Shown piece by piece: positions 11,761 to 24,814 of a DNA stretch of 64,000 nucleotides. Source of the DNA: Carnegiea gigantea (Eukaryota > Streptophyta > Magnoliopsida > Caryophyllales > Cactaceae); the NCBI GenBank assembly GCA_029747015.1, contig JAKOGI010002207.1, positions 1 to 64,000 of the forward strand, read 5' to 3'. The translations under genes and the position numbers were made by a program. Position 1 is the first letter of the stretch. Each line of letters begins with the position of its first letter. The notes under the pieces were generated by a model. It ran no database searches. It was not told the DNA's origin and was given only the letters and a program-made list of their open reading frames with translations.

Positions 11761-13440
11761 AATTGAGAAGGAAAATTCCTTCAAGTAGTGACATTCAACT
11801 AAGAAGCAACATCAATCTTAGTAGTAGAAGCAACAACAATGATAAATCGAATCACATCACAATACAAGAAGGATATATTAACATACATATCAAAAGAGAT
11901 AACAAGACACTCATTCAAACAATCCAAGCACTAGAAATTCAAGCGCTAAAATAAAATATTCTTACTTATGTTTATTCTTATAACTTGGTTATTATCAACT
12001 ACATCTTTAGGCAAGGGAATTACATAATTAATTAGCTCGTACAATGTAGGATTTTATCAAAATATAGGATTTCTTTACATTCCACAATAGTGTCAAATAA
12101 AGTTCTTTGTAGGGACCATCTTTCTATCCTCTATGAGAATAACCTAGGAAGAACAATGTGATAAGAGCTATCTAGTCTTGTATGGCTTACCTTTTTTATA
12201 AGAAAAAAGATTACAAGAAATGTATTTGCAGGCCCAAGGTAGAGGCTCAATTGTATGCATAAAAATATTCTAAAATCATGACCTGTTTGTTAAGTATAGA
12301 TGGCCATAACTATCTAAACTTTCCTACCATAAGTATTGTATAGAATTAATATTGACCTTTCCTTATATCCATCAGTTTTTTATTTAACTTGCATTTCAAA
12401 TATGGCATCTTTGATCTACTCAATTTGTACCCTCTAAATTCAAATTTTCTTTCTAAAGCTCCAATTCTTGTTAACTAATTATCTTGTCTCATCAATTTTT
12501 ATTATAGCATTTATAAATAACGTACCTAGTGGCACATCCTTTTTAATTAGATCTATTTAGCTAGTTGATTAGCTCATAGTTATATCAAATACGTGAGGGT
12601 TTGCAAATCCTTATTGTAATCTAACTTTCTTAAGGAAGCAACATGTGTCCTCATCCAAAATCCTTACATTGGTCTTACCTACTCATACATATATTTTTAG
12701 GATGTAAAATCAAATTATTCTTAAAGGTAGTTGCTTCCTAACTTACCTCTTTTTCATGACCCTTTTCAATGTAGTTGTTGCAATTTTGGATGTCACTTTT
12801 ACTTTTTGTTCGACAAGATAGAAGTTCAAAACATGTATTTGCCTAAAGTCCTAGTACGCTTGAAAATCACATTGAATAATTTGCAATCATATAAGCTCTT
12901 CCACTCTCAATCATTGCTATATGTCTTTTGATATTGGACCCACTACTATGCTCTTACTTATTTTTGGCAGTACTTTTGAGCCTTGTCTTATTCTATACAA
13001 TGACATAATCTAACTTAAATGGTTCTCAAGTATCTCATTAGCCAAATGTACCAATTTTCATCTCCATTAAATAACTTACAAAAATATTTTTGACATCTTT
13101 CTTTGACTATAACATTTTTTACTAATAGTTTTCCTTCTTTTATAATCAATCCACCTTGCTCTAAACCTCTGATTTTGTCCTTTGCCTACACTGACGCCAA
13201 TGTATTGTTGTTGCTTTCATGACCTTCTAACGTAACATTTTTGTATAATACCTCTTATGCTTTACTCTTGGCTTATATAGCAGCTCTTTTTTGCTTCCTT
13301 CTTTACCAATGTATATTAAGCCCTTTTTTTTTTTCCTTTATATTGTTACCTACTACTAGTTAAATGTGTGTAACTACACTTAACTTATATTAAACCACAT
13401 CATTCCACCAAAATTCGTGCTCCCTTTATGAGTATTGCGT
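11761..13440. other. AT-rich intergenic DNA, no gene recognised
   Basis: No open frame with recognisable similarity on either strand. Scattered homopolymer T runs (for example 13326-13335). It may contain unrecognised old transposon sequence. Confidence 0.5.
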
Positions 13441-13556
13441 GATATTCAAGTATAACTCCCAACTAAAACACAACAAGAAAGAAGAAATCGATAACGAGGG
13501 AGAGAGACAAGGAGGGAGTAGAGGGGAAAGGGATGTAAGAAAGAGAAGCAAGAAAA

Positions 13557-13559
13557 GAG

Positions 13560-13611
<52 letters not shown>
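13557..13611. repeat. (GA)n microsatellite
   Basis: About 27 GA units with rare interruptions inside a wider purine-rich stretch (13480-13720). It generates spurious open frames on both strands (Ser-Leu or Arg-Glu repeats). Confidence 0.95.
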
Positions 13612-13764
13612 GGGAAATAAGAGAATCCAAAGAGGATGACCTTGCAAACATCGAAACTTAGGAAGGGGAAGAGAATTGTTAACCAGGCTATTAAGAGGAG
13701 GGGGACTGGGAAGAGAAAGAGAAGGAAACAACATAATTCTTGGTTAAGTACAAGAAGAATATTT

Positions 13765-13880
13765 TCACCCCCTTGGGAGTATCCTAATGGTAAGGTGCTT
13801 GATTTTGACATGAGAGACTAAAGTTCAAATATCTATAAGTTATACGCATGTATACATTTACCCAGTTTTTGTTGAAAAAA
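13765..13880 (+). mobile_element. Candidate tRNA-derived SINE head
   Basis: The sequence CTTGGGAGTATCCTAATGG followed by TAAGGTGCTTGATTTTGAC and AGTTCAAATAT resembles the A-box and B-box layout of plant tRNA-derived SINEs, with about 45 nt between the boxes. The B box is imperfect (GTTCAAATA against GTTCRANNC). No target duplication was found. It could be a decayed tRNA-like sequence instead. Confidence 0.35.
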
Positions 13881-16800
13881 ATGATGATATTTCTCATCCT
13901 TCTTCATGCAAGGGTGAATGATTTTTCTTAAAGACCATGTGTCCTCTCTTAACTAACTAAACAATTTAAATGGAAAAATATCTTGCTCAAAAATATTTTC
14001 CTTTGACCAAATGTAGTCTTGAATTTAATTGCATTTTAACTAGCTTGCTAAAGAAACAAATACTGAACTCAAATATGCCTCAACAATAAACATCCATTGA
14101 AGTGCAATGGACTGGACCTTCCAGCAAAATTTATTAACTTATGACAAAATGAAATTACATAAAGTCCTAACAAACCTCTAATTGACTAAATTCGTAATGA
14201 TTGCAATAGATATTCAGAAGAAAATGCAACAATTACTAATGAAATCCTTAGATGTGAATGTCTTTATTCTAGAAAAAGATCGATAATATTTTCAATCAAA
14301 AATGCTTCATAATAGTAAAACTTTAAATTTTAAAACCCCTTTACATTTATATCTCTTTAATTACTAGTCTCCTTTTCCCTTAATAAAATTCCACTCACCC
14401 CTTTTGATTTCAAGTGCAACCCTGAACCTCGTTTCCTTGTCCAAATCAAATATTAAGCCCTCTTCTCCCTATTCTCATTCAGGACGTACCTGAATTTTTT
14501 CTTTACCTCTTAGTAGGACTTATATCATTGTCCTAGAACACATGAAAATATTCGCCCTTTTTTAGAAATGAAGACCGCTAAAAGTATAAGAATCTTAAGA
14601 ACATCAAAAAAGGATTCTTCCTTTTTGTAAAATGATGTTATAATTTGTAAGCTCACTATTCTCCTCCTCCACCCCATCCCTCTCTCTTATCTCCACCAAG
14701 TGCCAAGTGAAAATAATGCCATTGTCCTTCACTATTATGCACGAGCAATGCCAGCCACAATTAGCCTCCACAGCCACAATCACCACTGTAAACATCATTA
14801 GTTTTTCGCTCTTATAGTTTGTGGATTCCATATCAATACCTCTCTTCATGTAAGATCCAGCGTCTATATTGTTTTTGCTAGATTTTATTATTTTAAGATC
14901 TAGATTTTTTTTTTTTTGGGTATTTCTTGTTAGGTTTTGACTTTTTATTTGTAATAAAATGATCCCTGTAATTGTAATATTGTTTAGTTGGTTTGTACAA
15001 TCTTATGTATTTGTATATAAAGGTGGAGATTAATGCTTATAAAATGGGAAACCACGTTGAACTTCGCAACGTATATAATTTTTGAATAGAGTTATAATTG
15101 TTAGACCATAATTCTCATTATATATTAGTGCTTCAAAATTTGGATACAAAATTGCAAATTATTTTTCAGACAAAGGTTATTTCTCAATGCACTTTTCAAT
15201 AAATTCTTGGTTAATTGGAATATTCACAAGAAAATCCACTAAAACGTTCGCAGGAGTCTTTTGTGTAGAATCATTTTGAAGGTGCCTCATGTCTAATGGA
15301 ATCCTGTTATAACGCCATCTCTTAATTCTAACTCCTTATCCTATGATACTTTGATCGGAATAAACTGTTTTCGGTAGGATCTCTCACTTTTTTGACTTGA
15401 TAATTTTCAGCAGGGTTAAACAATGTTTTAGCACCAGTATTGTGGTATGATAACCAACTTTAACCCAATTTAATTTCAATATTGCACCAACAAAAGACAC
15501 TCAAATTTAGAATCAATTGCGAATAGCTCAGTTTGGCTAATCATATCTCAGATACATGTACATATTTTTGGGTTTCAGAGTTATGCTACCAACATATATT
15601 GGACAAGGTGGACCTTCATGGATGTTTTACTAGTTGAGTTTAATTCCTATCCCATCACTATTATATTATTCTTCTAACACCTTTTATTTTCTTTTAATAA
15701 TTACAATGCACTTGAATATATTATCGTTGTCTTCTTACAATTAAGAAAAAACTTATGCACATTAAGGTCCTAATAGCTTTTATATTCGTTTAATAACTAC
15801 AACGCATTTGACAGTATTATCTTCATCGCTTCACAATTAAAGAAAAAACAATTAAATATAATACATTCTTAATGATTCATTATCTACACACGATGGCAAA
15901 TATCAACATATTTATTGTTTAGCATCTTTACAAAGAAGGAAAACTAAAAAAAATATGTAAACTAAATAAATATGTGATATCATACAATTTTGGAACGAAA
16001 ATTAAAATCACTCATCCGTAGCACATGTTTATGTCTTAGTTCATGTTTAGAATTGGATACATTAATGACTGAAACATTAAATCCTCTTTTGTATTGCCAA
16101 TTGCATAAAAAATTTTAAAATTCATTGTTGCCCCTATGAGATACAAATTATAATGTAATTACAACAGACCCGAAGGTCCTGGTCCCACTCTCCAGTGGTG
16201 TGATTTCTCTATCAAGTTTGTGTTACGAAACTTTGAGTTATGTAAGGTAAGCAATCAAATAACCACCATATTTTTAGACAATATGAAAACCTTTTTAAAA
16301 ATAATTATTTCAGAAGACAATCCTCACAATCCTGGTAGAGATTGACTTGACTCCAAGGCTAACTAGCCAAGAACTAGGCCTCAGGATAAAGGTACAACCG
16401 GTGGTAGGGGTATTGATTTGCCCACCAACTTCGTCTATTTAACAATGGCATCTAATAGGGTTTCAGAGGAGAGCAGTGAATTTTAAATAATTCCTTGCAA
16501 ACAATAATTTCATGCCAATATGTCTGTTTAGTGAACATAGCATCACAGACATGAGCTTTATCGTGATCTCTTAGATTATGTCAATTTAGAAAAAAAAATA
16601 AAAGAAAACTAGAAAAACATTAAACTTTGTGACCACTTTGATTAATTTCATAATTTTACAATTGCATATGTACATAATAGAAAACAATAAAGGTGGATCA
16701 ACTAAGACCATGATAGTTTGAATTAGTGACGGAAGCAATAAAAAGCAAATTAGTTTATTATCTTAGTCAAGACTCCAGCTCGTCTGGTTCGATAATGCTA

Positions 16801-17430
16801 GTATTTGGGGCTCCTTCGAACTCCAAATCAAATGTAAGGGTGATTTGAGGACAGTTCCGAAAGCTTTAAAAAACAATGGAAGAAAAGAATTTTCTAAGAA
16901 TTTATTTTAGAAGAATTTTGTTAGGAAAACTAAAGAAACGAAGGGAGATATAAGAACGCAAGATGCAGGACTATCACTCTTAGAAAAGGAAGATTGCCTA
17001 AAGAAACAACCTTCTTTGTAGTTGGTAGGGGAGGGGGGATGCTACAAGAATAACGACCTCTCCAGCGAGGGAGCCAGAAGAGAAGAGATGTGGCGAGTGT
17101 CTCCTTTTAGGGAAGAGGAGAGACTTCTTTATAGCAGAGTGGGTCAATGGACCGCTTCAGGGTTTGTGGATTTAGCGAAAGTTTCTTCCCTAGCTTGAAT
17201 TAGGAGAAAGATTATGAAAATTTTCTCAACTGTCTTAAACCACTAGCATAAAGCAAGACTAGTGGCCTTCCACTAGCAATAGGCGCATGCCTCCAAGCCA
17301 ACACAAATTTGCCTTCGAGACTATTTTCCTATACTCGTCTAGAGTGACCTAGTACTAAAGCCAGTGGGCCCCTACTAGAGCCAGTGGCCCACTACTGGGC
17401 TTATCCTGTTCCGAGTTAAAAATCTTGAAC
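13881..17430. other. Intergenic DNA, no gene recognised
   Basis: About 3.5 kb of AT-rich sequence without a recognisable coding frame. It includes a diverged direct duplication (15681-15751 against 15777-15850). At 16780-17120 there is sequence resembling a decayed LTR or leader, but no partner copy was seen. Repeated CCAGTGGG/ACTAGTGGCC words occur at 17240-17400. Confidence 0.4.
15681..15850. repeat. Diverged tandem duplication, about 96-bp period
   Basis: Two copies of a segment reading CTTTTAT-x-TTC-x-TTTAATAA, then TACAA-GCA-TTGA and ending CAATTAAGAAAAAAC or CAATTAAAGAAAAAAC. The copies start at 15681 and 15777, with scattered substitutions. Function unknown. Confidence 0.6.
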
Positions 17431-17439
17431 ATAAGGTGT

Positions 17440-17570
17440 TTATTTACGAGACAATGCACCAACCTCTTGGTCTATTCCCTACTACTACAATCACAAGGTC
17501 CCATGTTCCAATCCCCACACTCACAGTTTCTAATAAAAACATGTTGTTCGTCCGATTTGTTAGATTTCCG
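17440..17570 (+). mobile_element. Possible SINE fragment
   Basis: The stretch contains CAAGGTCCCATGTTCCAATC, similar to the internal B-box region of tRNA-derived plant SINEs, preceded by an A-box-like TTGGTCTATTCCC. The match is partial, and no poly-A or TTG tail or flanking duplication was established. Confidence 0.25.
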
Positions 17571-19313
17571 AACTTGTGGAGAAAAAAAGAGTGAGAAAAT
17601 ATTTTAAAACAATTTTTTTGTAGCCATTTCATGTCAGAACTACATTCAAGGACCTTGGAAATGTACCATTATGCCAGCAGTGCATAATGCCCCTCCTTCC
17701 TTAGGAGGAATATTACATCGCCAAGACTCTATTATAGAATCTTTAAGGCTAAATTAAAGGTTGAAATGGTTCTTAAAGAACTTACCACACAATAAGGAAC
17801 AAAATTTTTGTCCTTTAAAGAAAAACGTTAGGTCCTGCGTGAAAGGTCGCGCTAAGCAAGAATTAAAATAAGTCAACCTGTAAAATACTAGTGATGATGA
17901 TTATGTCAATTACTCTACAAGCTACACACTGGGAGTACACATCACCAATCAAAAATCAAATACTAAATAGGTTCAAAGAAATAACAGGGTCTTAACGGGT
18001 CACACACCCGGATATCCACCAACTTGTGTCTCACTTAACATAATGTTACAACATATTTGGGGATGTGGTAGGTGGCATTGACCCTAAGGAAGCCAATAGA
18101 GCCAATCTATTAATGCATTACAACATCATAAGTCCAAAAGATAAAGCTCCTTATCAACCAAATTACAAAAGGAGCGTTCAAACAAAATAAAGCAATGCAT
18201 CAACATCCCCTAACATATAATAACATGCAAAAGAATTGTTTTCCATGAATACAGAACTTACTTCGAACCTGGAAAAAGGGGAAAAAGAGGAGATGAGCAA
18301 ACCACCACATGCTCAGTGAATAACTCCCTCAAAACTGAAAACCTTTGCATGTAATACATTACTTAAGAGCACTCAAATAATAAGGGCATAATTGTAGTGT
18401 AATGTAAGAGATGGCTTTTTGCAACTTTCAGTGGAATGAAATTGAAATGCTTTTTAAAAAACTATTTGGGGTTAAAACCCATAGGAATTTACAAAACTTC
18501 ACTTAATGGATTTAAAATTAATCTCAGGGCATTCTTTAGTTGTTAGTCCTTAGTTCCTTCTTAATACAAGTGAGATGCAAACCCGTTAGACATTTAGGTT
18601 CCCGGGATACATTAATGTCTGTTAGGATAATATTAAAGTACAACACAAAGGTTAATCTTTGGAACCTCGGAATGCATTGGGAACCCCTTGGCCTCATACG
18701 CATAGGTCGTGCAATTCTTGCAAACCCGACTATAATGCGAGCCCTTTAATTAATCTCAACAATAAAGTGTTTCGCATGAACACAACTTTCACAATCACAA
18801 CCCTGTTTAAAACTTTAACCACTTAACCCCCATCATTTAGAAAATGACGAAATTTTCAACGTATGATAAGCCTTCCAAAAACATGAAAGCCACGGTGACA
18901 TGAACACTAATCATAAGCACCAAACACACATTTTTGCATAATTCACTTTATAGAAAAATTTCACACACATTGAGCTTATCAACCTCTTAATCAAGCAACC
19001 AACATACTTCCTAAGTCATTGTCAGAATGACAATTCATCACTTGACAAAACATCTTAAATAATGAGAATGCCATAAATTCATAAACACATTACTAGGACT
19101 AATGATCAATTAGCATAATCAAGAGAATTCTCAAAAATCTTCTAACATAATTTACGACCTCAAACCTCACTTGCTTACCATATGGCAACTAGTCACACTA
19201 AACTAAAGTATCTCTTAGTTCAAGGCACTTGACTTAGGACCAATGTTCAAGGCTTTCCATTACTTACTATTAACATAATACTTTCAATAATCAATATCCA
19301 ACCAAAGCCTTAA

Positions 19314-19704
19314 GGCTCTGTTTGGACCTTGGAAAATTTGGTAGAAAGAAAAAAATTTAGGAAAGTTACTTTTTTTCTTGTTTTTGGTTTAGAGAAAATC
19401 ACAAAGAAAAAAATATGGAGGAAAGTTTGGTGGAAAAATTGTTAGAAATAAGTGATAAAATTTTCCTCATAAAATTGTGAGGAAAGTTTGAGAAAAATTC
19501 CCAACCTTCTCCAACCTTATATTGTTTAGATGACATCAAAATTATTTAAGTAGTTCATCAACATTCAAATTTCTCACCCAAATTCTTGTATTTTTTCCTT
19601 GATCCAAACAAGAGAAAAAACTCATTTTCTTCCTACTTTTTTTTTTCACATTTTTTTCCTTCAACTTTTCTTTCCATCAAATTTTCTAAAGATCAAAGGG
19701 AGCC
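19314..19704. mobile_element. MITE, PIF/Harbinger (Tourist)-like
   Basis: This 391-bp insertion is absent from the other LTR of element A. The ends are GGCTCTGTTTGGACCTTGG and the inverted complement of GGCTCCCTTTGATCTTTAG. The flanks TAA (19311-19313) and TAT (19705-19707) fit a slightly mutated 3-bp TWA target duplication. The interior is AT-rich without coding potential. The GGC-x-CTGTTTGG start is common among plant Tourist-type elements. Family assignment is by ends only. Confidence 0.75.
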
Positions 19705-20060
19705 TATGAGTATACTCAACGTAAGTAAACTTATCTTTTTCTTTACTAATCTCCATCAAATTTCTCCTTTCCTTGTTTCCCTTTTTTTTTTTTCTAAATT
19801 AATCCTTTACAACCTCATTCAATAATTGCACATCCTTTAATCCGTAACCACCAAAATTATGGTCCCAACCCCCTTTCTATGTTTTTTTTTTCCTCACGCA
19901 AGTCCAATAGTTTCCACATATATGTCATGGTTGTTCAACAAAAATATGTATTTAACTATTTAATTCAAATTCTCTTTCAAAATTAACACATCCAACGGCC
20001 CCCAAAATTCACCAAATCCTAACTATCAACATTATAATTTCCTTTTACTTCAAAATTTTA

Positions 20061-21332
20061 CTAGTATGGACCCGTGCGAAGCACGGACTATCTTTTAAAT
20101 TAAATTTTAATTTAAAAACTATAGAGTATTTATTTTATAAGATCACTTGTCTCATAAATATTTTATGAATATTAAGTAAAATATTGCCTAATTTACTTGA
20201 TTGTATAATTAGCAAAATTGACTTTTTCAACCAATGGAAACTTTAATTGGTGAATCAAATCCTTCTCCCCTATGTCAAAAAGTTAGATCTTACTAAGTTC
20301 AGTTGTAAAGTGGATTATACCTTGGAAAACTAACCCATCAAAAATAGGTCTTGATTTATGAAATAATCAGCATATAGCATGAAAGGGTTGGGATCATGTA
20401 TCACTCACGTATAAAATAGTTTCGCTATGTTATAAGCAAAAAATACCCCTTGTTTTACATTAGAGACACCACCTTCAAGAATAATTGGATATCCAAATCT
20501 CTTTCAAAACAAAGTTATTTCCTCCTTTAACTCTTACGTTTATGCATTATATATCAACCTTTATGGATCAAAAATTTTGCATCATAATGTATCTAACATT
20601 TGATACTCTCTATGATAGCTCAAAAAAAAATTATGAATCCAAAAAATTATACATTAATTTTTAGGGTTATTAGAGAAGCGATTTCCAAAATAAATTGAAG
20701 AAATCAATTTCTTGGAGAGAGAAAAAGTGTGTGTGTGGGTGTGTGTGGACGTTTTTGATAAGAAAAAAAAACATGCATAGAATCAACATCCGAAAGTATC
20801 TAAAACTCTGACATTCACGTATTACATATAATTAAAAATATGAGAACTAGGTAGTTAACTCCCCTAAGTTTTGTTTTAAAAAAATAAATAAAAATAAGGC
20901 AGCATCTTGCTTGGAGAGAGACGACAGTTACAAATCATTTTTTTAAAACTTTAAAATCAACAGTTTAGATTTAATGAGTTAATAATATTTGTGGTTAAGA
21001 TTGCACAAAGTCCCGTAAATCACTCTTGTGTGAATATTTTAGGGTTTTTCAAATATTTTTATTAATATATTGTAGATAGATAGACATATACAAAATCGAA
21101 GGCCTAAATTTAATAGATGACTAATTTTTATAGCTGAGATTACATCAAATCCTGCAAAATACTGCGTCATAGCTAGCATTTTAGATTTTTCCAAAAATTA
21201 TCACTTTTGTTAACTGCTTGGTTTTTTTTTTAAGATAATAGAATAATCATGTATCCTTTACCAAAAATAATCAAAATTATGAGTTATTTTTTAAAAAAAA
21301 ATAAAATATTATAAATAGGTATTTTACTTAGA
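20061..21332 (-). mobile_element. Non-autonomous Helitron
   Basis: On the minus strand the 3' end reads GTCCGTGCTTCGCACGGGTC, a stem-loop, then CATACTAG followed by host T. This is the typical Helitron terminus, a GC hairpin a few bases before CTAG inserted at A-T. The 5' end is inferred at 21332 (TC-T-AAG), from the point where similarity with the other LTR resumes and from the required TC start. It is about 1.27 kb with no Rep/helicase frame, so it is non-autonomous. It is absent from the other LTR of element A, so it inserted after the retrotransposon. The 5' boundary is tentative. Confidence 0.75.
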
Positions 21333-22047
21333 TAAAGTGGTTTTTTTAAAACTAAAAACTACTCATAAACACAAACATTCAACATAAACTCAAAAATCAA
21401 TTTAATTTCAGATTAGTATAATTTAGGGAGGAAGTTGCCTACTTGAAAGATTGGGTTTAATGGGCTAGAATGCAAGAGCAAGTGATGATCTTTCTTCCCC
21501 AAGCTCTTCCTCTTCTTCTTCTTCCTTTTCCCCTTCTTCTTCCTTTCTTTTTCCTCCCTCTTTCCTCTCTTTTTCCTCTCTGTGAAGTGTTGCGCATGTG
21601 TGCTGAGTGTGTTTTTTTTTTTTTTTCTTGTTTGTGTGCATGGCATGAGTTGATGGTAAACCCCCCCTTGATTCTTGATGTTACCGAGATACCCCATCCC
21701 CTTTTTACTCTTTTTTTCCCCCTACTTTAAAAGCTAGAAAATTATATGGTGAAACCCCAACCACATAAATCCATTCTCTCTTTTTTTTTTTCTTTTACCT
21801 AGCCAATAATAGAGCTAGCAAATACTATCCACATTGGGTTTGACCCAATTCACTAGTATTGATATAACTTGGCCAATATATATAAAAACTTAAATTTTAA
21901 AAATTAAAACAATCAACTAAACTGAAGTTAATAACGAAATCTATTTAACCTAAATGAAACTTGACAAAAATGCAGAATTTAACGAATAAAACGATTTAAT
22001 TATACTAACCTACGTAATTAACTAAACTTAATTTCATGGACCTTACA

Positions 22048-22060
22048 CTCTCCCCCACTT
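22048..22060 (-). promoter_or_regulatory. Polypurine tract of element A
   Basis: The minus strand reads AAGTGGGGGAGAG directly before the 3' LTR start TGTAAGGTCC. This is the plus-strand priming site for reverse transcription and fixes the interior boundary of the 3' LTR. Confidence 0.9.
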
Positions 22061-22094
22061 AAAGAAATTTTGTCCTCGAAATTTTAAATACCTA

Positions 22095-23480
22095 CAATAA
22101 ATAGAATGGGATACTTCTTCCATATCTCGCGTTCAGGCTCCCAGGTTGCTTCAGCCACTTTGTGATGCTTCTACAAGACTTTGACATAAGGAATAGTTTT
22201 GTGTCTCAGATTCCTTTCTCTCTTTTCCAAGATGCCTACCAGTTCCTCCACAAAAGTAAAGTTCTCCTTGATCTAAATAGGTTCATAGCAGATTATGTGC
22301 TTTAGATCATGCATATACTTGCGGAGGTTGGAAACATGAAATAGCTCATATATGCCTTGTAGAGAGGATGATAAAGCCAATCGATAGGCTATCGGTCGCA
22401 CTTTTTGTAGGATTTCAAATGGCTCGATGAACCTAGGTCTAGGTTTACTTTTTTACCCAAAGTATAGACTCCCTTAAGAGGTGAAACCTTTAGAAACATA
22501 TAATCTCCTACTCCAAATTCCTATAGCCTTCTTCTTGAATCCGCATAACTCTTCTGTCTACTTTGAATTGCTTGAAGTCTTTTCGTAATGGTTTTAACCA
22601 CCTTATTGGTGTGGTCAATCAACTCTAGTTTAGATGGTTCTCTTTCTTCCACTTCATCCCAACACAGAGGCGTCCGATAACGTTGCCCATACAATGCTTC
22701 AATTGGGCCATACCAATGCTAGCGTGATACCTATTATTGTACACAAACTCTACTAAAGGTAAGTTGCGATCTCACCTACCCGCATAGTCTAGGGCACAAA
22801 CCCTCAGCAAGTCCTCCAAACTTTGAATCATCATTTTTGACCGTCCATCTATCTGAGGATGAAAAGTTGTACTTAAATGCAACTCGGTACCCAATGATGC
22901 TTCGAAACCATTCCAAAATTTAGAAGTAAACTTAGCATTTTGGTATTATACAATGCTAAGGGGTACACCATGTAACCGCACTATTTCTTGGATATGGATA
23001 TCAGCGAGTTGCTCTGAAGTGAATGTGATTTTGATGTCGAGAAAATGAATAGCTTTGGTTACTTTATCAACCAGCTACCTAAATACTATCATGATGCTTG
23101 GCGGTTCTAAGTAGAAAAATAATGAAATCCATGGTGATATGCTCCCATTTCCGCACTAGGATTTAATCTTCACTTTTTGGCAAGTTAAGCTACTAGCCAT
23201 GAAAACTGCCTCATCGCCTTTCATCCCAATCCACCAAAAGTGAGTTTTCAAGGCATGATACATCTTAGTACGTCTGGGATGCATAGTAAAAGTGGAATTG
23301 TGAGCTTCCTTCATCACTTACTTCTTGAGTTCTGCAACATTTGACACACACACAATCTCCTCTTAAACCGAAGAATGCCCTCCTTGAGGTGAAAGTCTTT
23401 GATTATCCTCTCTTCAACTCCCTTCTTAATTTTCATTAACACAGGATCTTCACTCTGTCACTTCTTGATTCCATCGACTA
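22095..23480 (-). pseudogene. Integrase and chromodomain-like tail of element A
   Basis: Minus-strand fragments include HALKTHFWWIGMKGD near the end of the zinc-binding part, VTKAIHF and ADIHIQEIVRLHGVP-like core-domain pieces, and FLKVSPLKGV in the C-terminal integrase domain. The tail contains IPYVKVL-x-KHHKVAEATWE near 22140-22200, the chromodomain-like pattern of plant chromoviruses. Stops and shifts are frequent and the catalytic D-D-E set cannot be confirmed. Confidence 0.75.
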
Positions 23481-24740
23481 GGGCCAAGCTACTTGGATGC
23501 TGCCAAGTATCCTCTACCTCTAGGTAAAACAATTTTGATTTGGAGTTCTTCAAACTCTTTCAAAAGCTTCTTTTCTTGAGTAAGTAGATAGGTAAGTGAC
23601 CCTGTTGATTTCCTACTTAGAGCATCAGCAACTATGTTTGCCTTCCCCGGATGGTACTTAATTTCTATGTCATTGTCCTTCAAGAGTTCTAACCACCTTC
23701 TTTGCCTCATGTTCAACTCTTTTCAGGTGAAAATGTACTTAATGCCCTTATGGTCAGTGTAAATCTCACACCTAACTCCCTATAGATAATGCCTTTAAAT
23801 TTTCAAAGCGAACACTACCGCCACTATCTTCGGATCATACGTAGGGTAATTCTCTTCATATGGTTTCAATTGGTAAGAAGCATATGTAACCACCTTTCCT
23901 TTTTGCATAAGGACACATCCTAATTTTGAGGCATCACTAAAGATCACAAATCCATCAGCCCTTGGGGAATTGCTAAAGCTAAGGCTAATATTAGCCTCTT
24001 CTTCAGTCCTTGAAAACTTTACTCACACTCTTTAGATCACTCAAACTTAGTATTCTTGTGAATCAATTGAGTAATAGGCACAGCCAATTTTGAAAAGTCT
24101 TCCACAAATCTCCTATAATGGCCTACTATACTCAGAAAATGTCTAAGTTCTTTCACAGTTTCAGACCCAGGCCAATTCACTATTGCTTCCACCTTAGCGG
24201 CATCTACTAATATTCCATCCTCAGTCACCACATAACCCAGGAAATGGACTTTATCCAACCAAGATTCACACTTCTTGATTTTTGCATAAAGTTTGTGGTT
24301 TTCCAAAGTCCTTGGTACAGTTCTTAAATGTTCAACATGCTCCTCCTTAGATCTGGAATAGATCAAGATGTCATCAATGAAAACCACTATGAACTTATCC
24401 AAATAGGGCTTAAATAGCCTATTCATAAGCTCCATGAAGGAAGCTGGAGAATTCGTCAACCAAAAGGGTAGAACTAGGAATTCATAGTTTCCATATTGGG
24501 TCCTAAAGGTGGTTTTAGTCATATCCTCCTTTCTAATTTTCAATTGATGGTAAACATAACCTTAGGTAAATTTTGCAGTAAACTGCTGATCCTACTAACT
24601 GATCGAGCAAATCATCTATCCTTGGTAAATAATACTTGTTCCTAATGGTTACCTTATTTAGCTCTCTATAATCAATACATGGCCTCAAACGTCCATCCTT
24701 CTTCTTAACAAAGAGCATTGAGGGTCCCGTTGGAGACATA
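23481..24740 (-). pseudogene. Reverse transcriptase and RNase H of element A
   Basis: The RT is well preserved. [20 protein letters not shown] lies in 24533-24739. The longest open stretch (24037-24543) holds the catalytic FIDDILIYS (D57 and D58 of that stretch, codons near 24370-24375) and the connection motif VVTEDGILVDAAKVEAIVNW. RNase H follows, with LELLKDNDIEIKYHPGKANI and the end motif ADALSRK in 23489-23716. A short frame disturbance separates 24533-24739 from 24037-24543, and stops occur before RNase H. Confidence 0.88.
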
Positions 24741-24814
24741 CCAGACTGGATTAGTCCTTTATCTAATAGTTCTTATAACTAAACTTTCAATTCAGCTATC
24801 TCTACTAATGTCAT

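Larger units (their letters stand above)
17683..22047 (-). repeat. 3' LTR of element A, enlarged by two insertions
   Basis: It aligns along its length with 27676-30322. The plus-strand start reads CATAATGCCCCTCC where the partner reads TGTAACACCCCTCC, so the terminal TG is mutated to CA; the other end keeps TTACA. Shared landmarks include CCTCCTTCCTTAGGAGGAAT and a purine-rich stretch near 21500-21600. After removing the MITE (19314-19704) and the Helitron (20061-21332) its length, about 2.7 kb, matches the partner LTR. Confidence 0.93.

Noticed and set aside
13426..13821. Several open frames on both strands rich in Ser-Leu or Arg-Glu
   Set aside because: They are produced by the (GA)n microsatellite and its purine-rich surroundings.
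16780..17120. Possible LTR or leader of another retrotransposon
   Set aside because: The composition is suggestive, but no partner copy, primer-binding site or terminal TG-CA pair was found in the window.
13765..17570. tRNA genes suggested by B-box-like words
   Set aside because: No cloverleaf with paired acceptor stem could be formed; at best these are SINE heads.
21413..21730. Basic or Leu-rich open frames on both strands near 21.5 kb, repeated near 29.8 kb
   Set aside because: The same purine/pyrimidine-asymmetric segment occurs in both LTRs of element A; no start context or domain, so not a gene.
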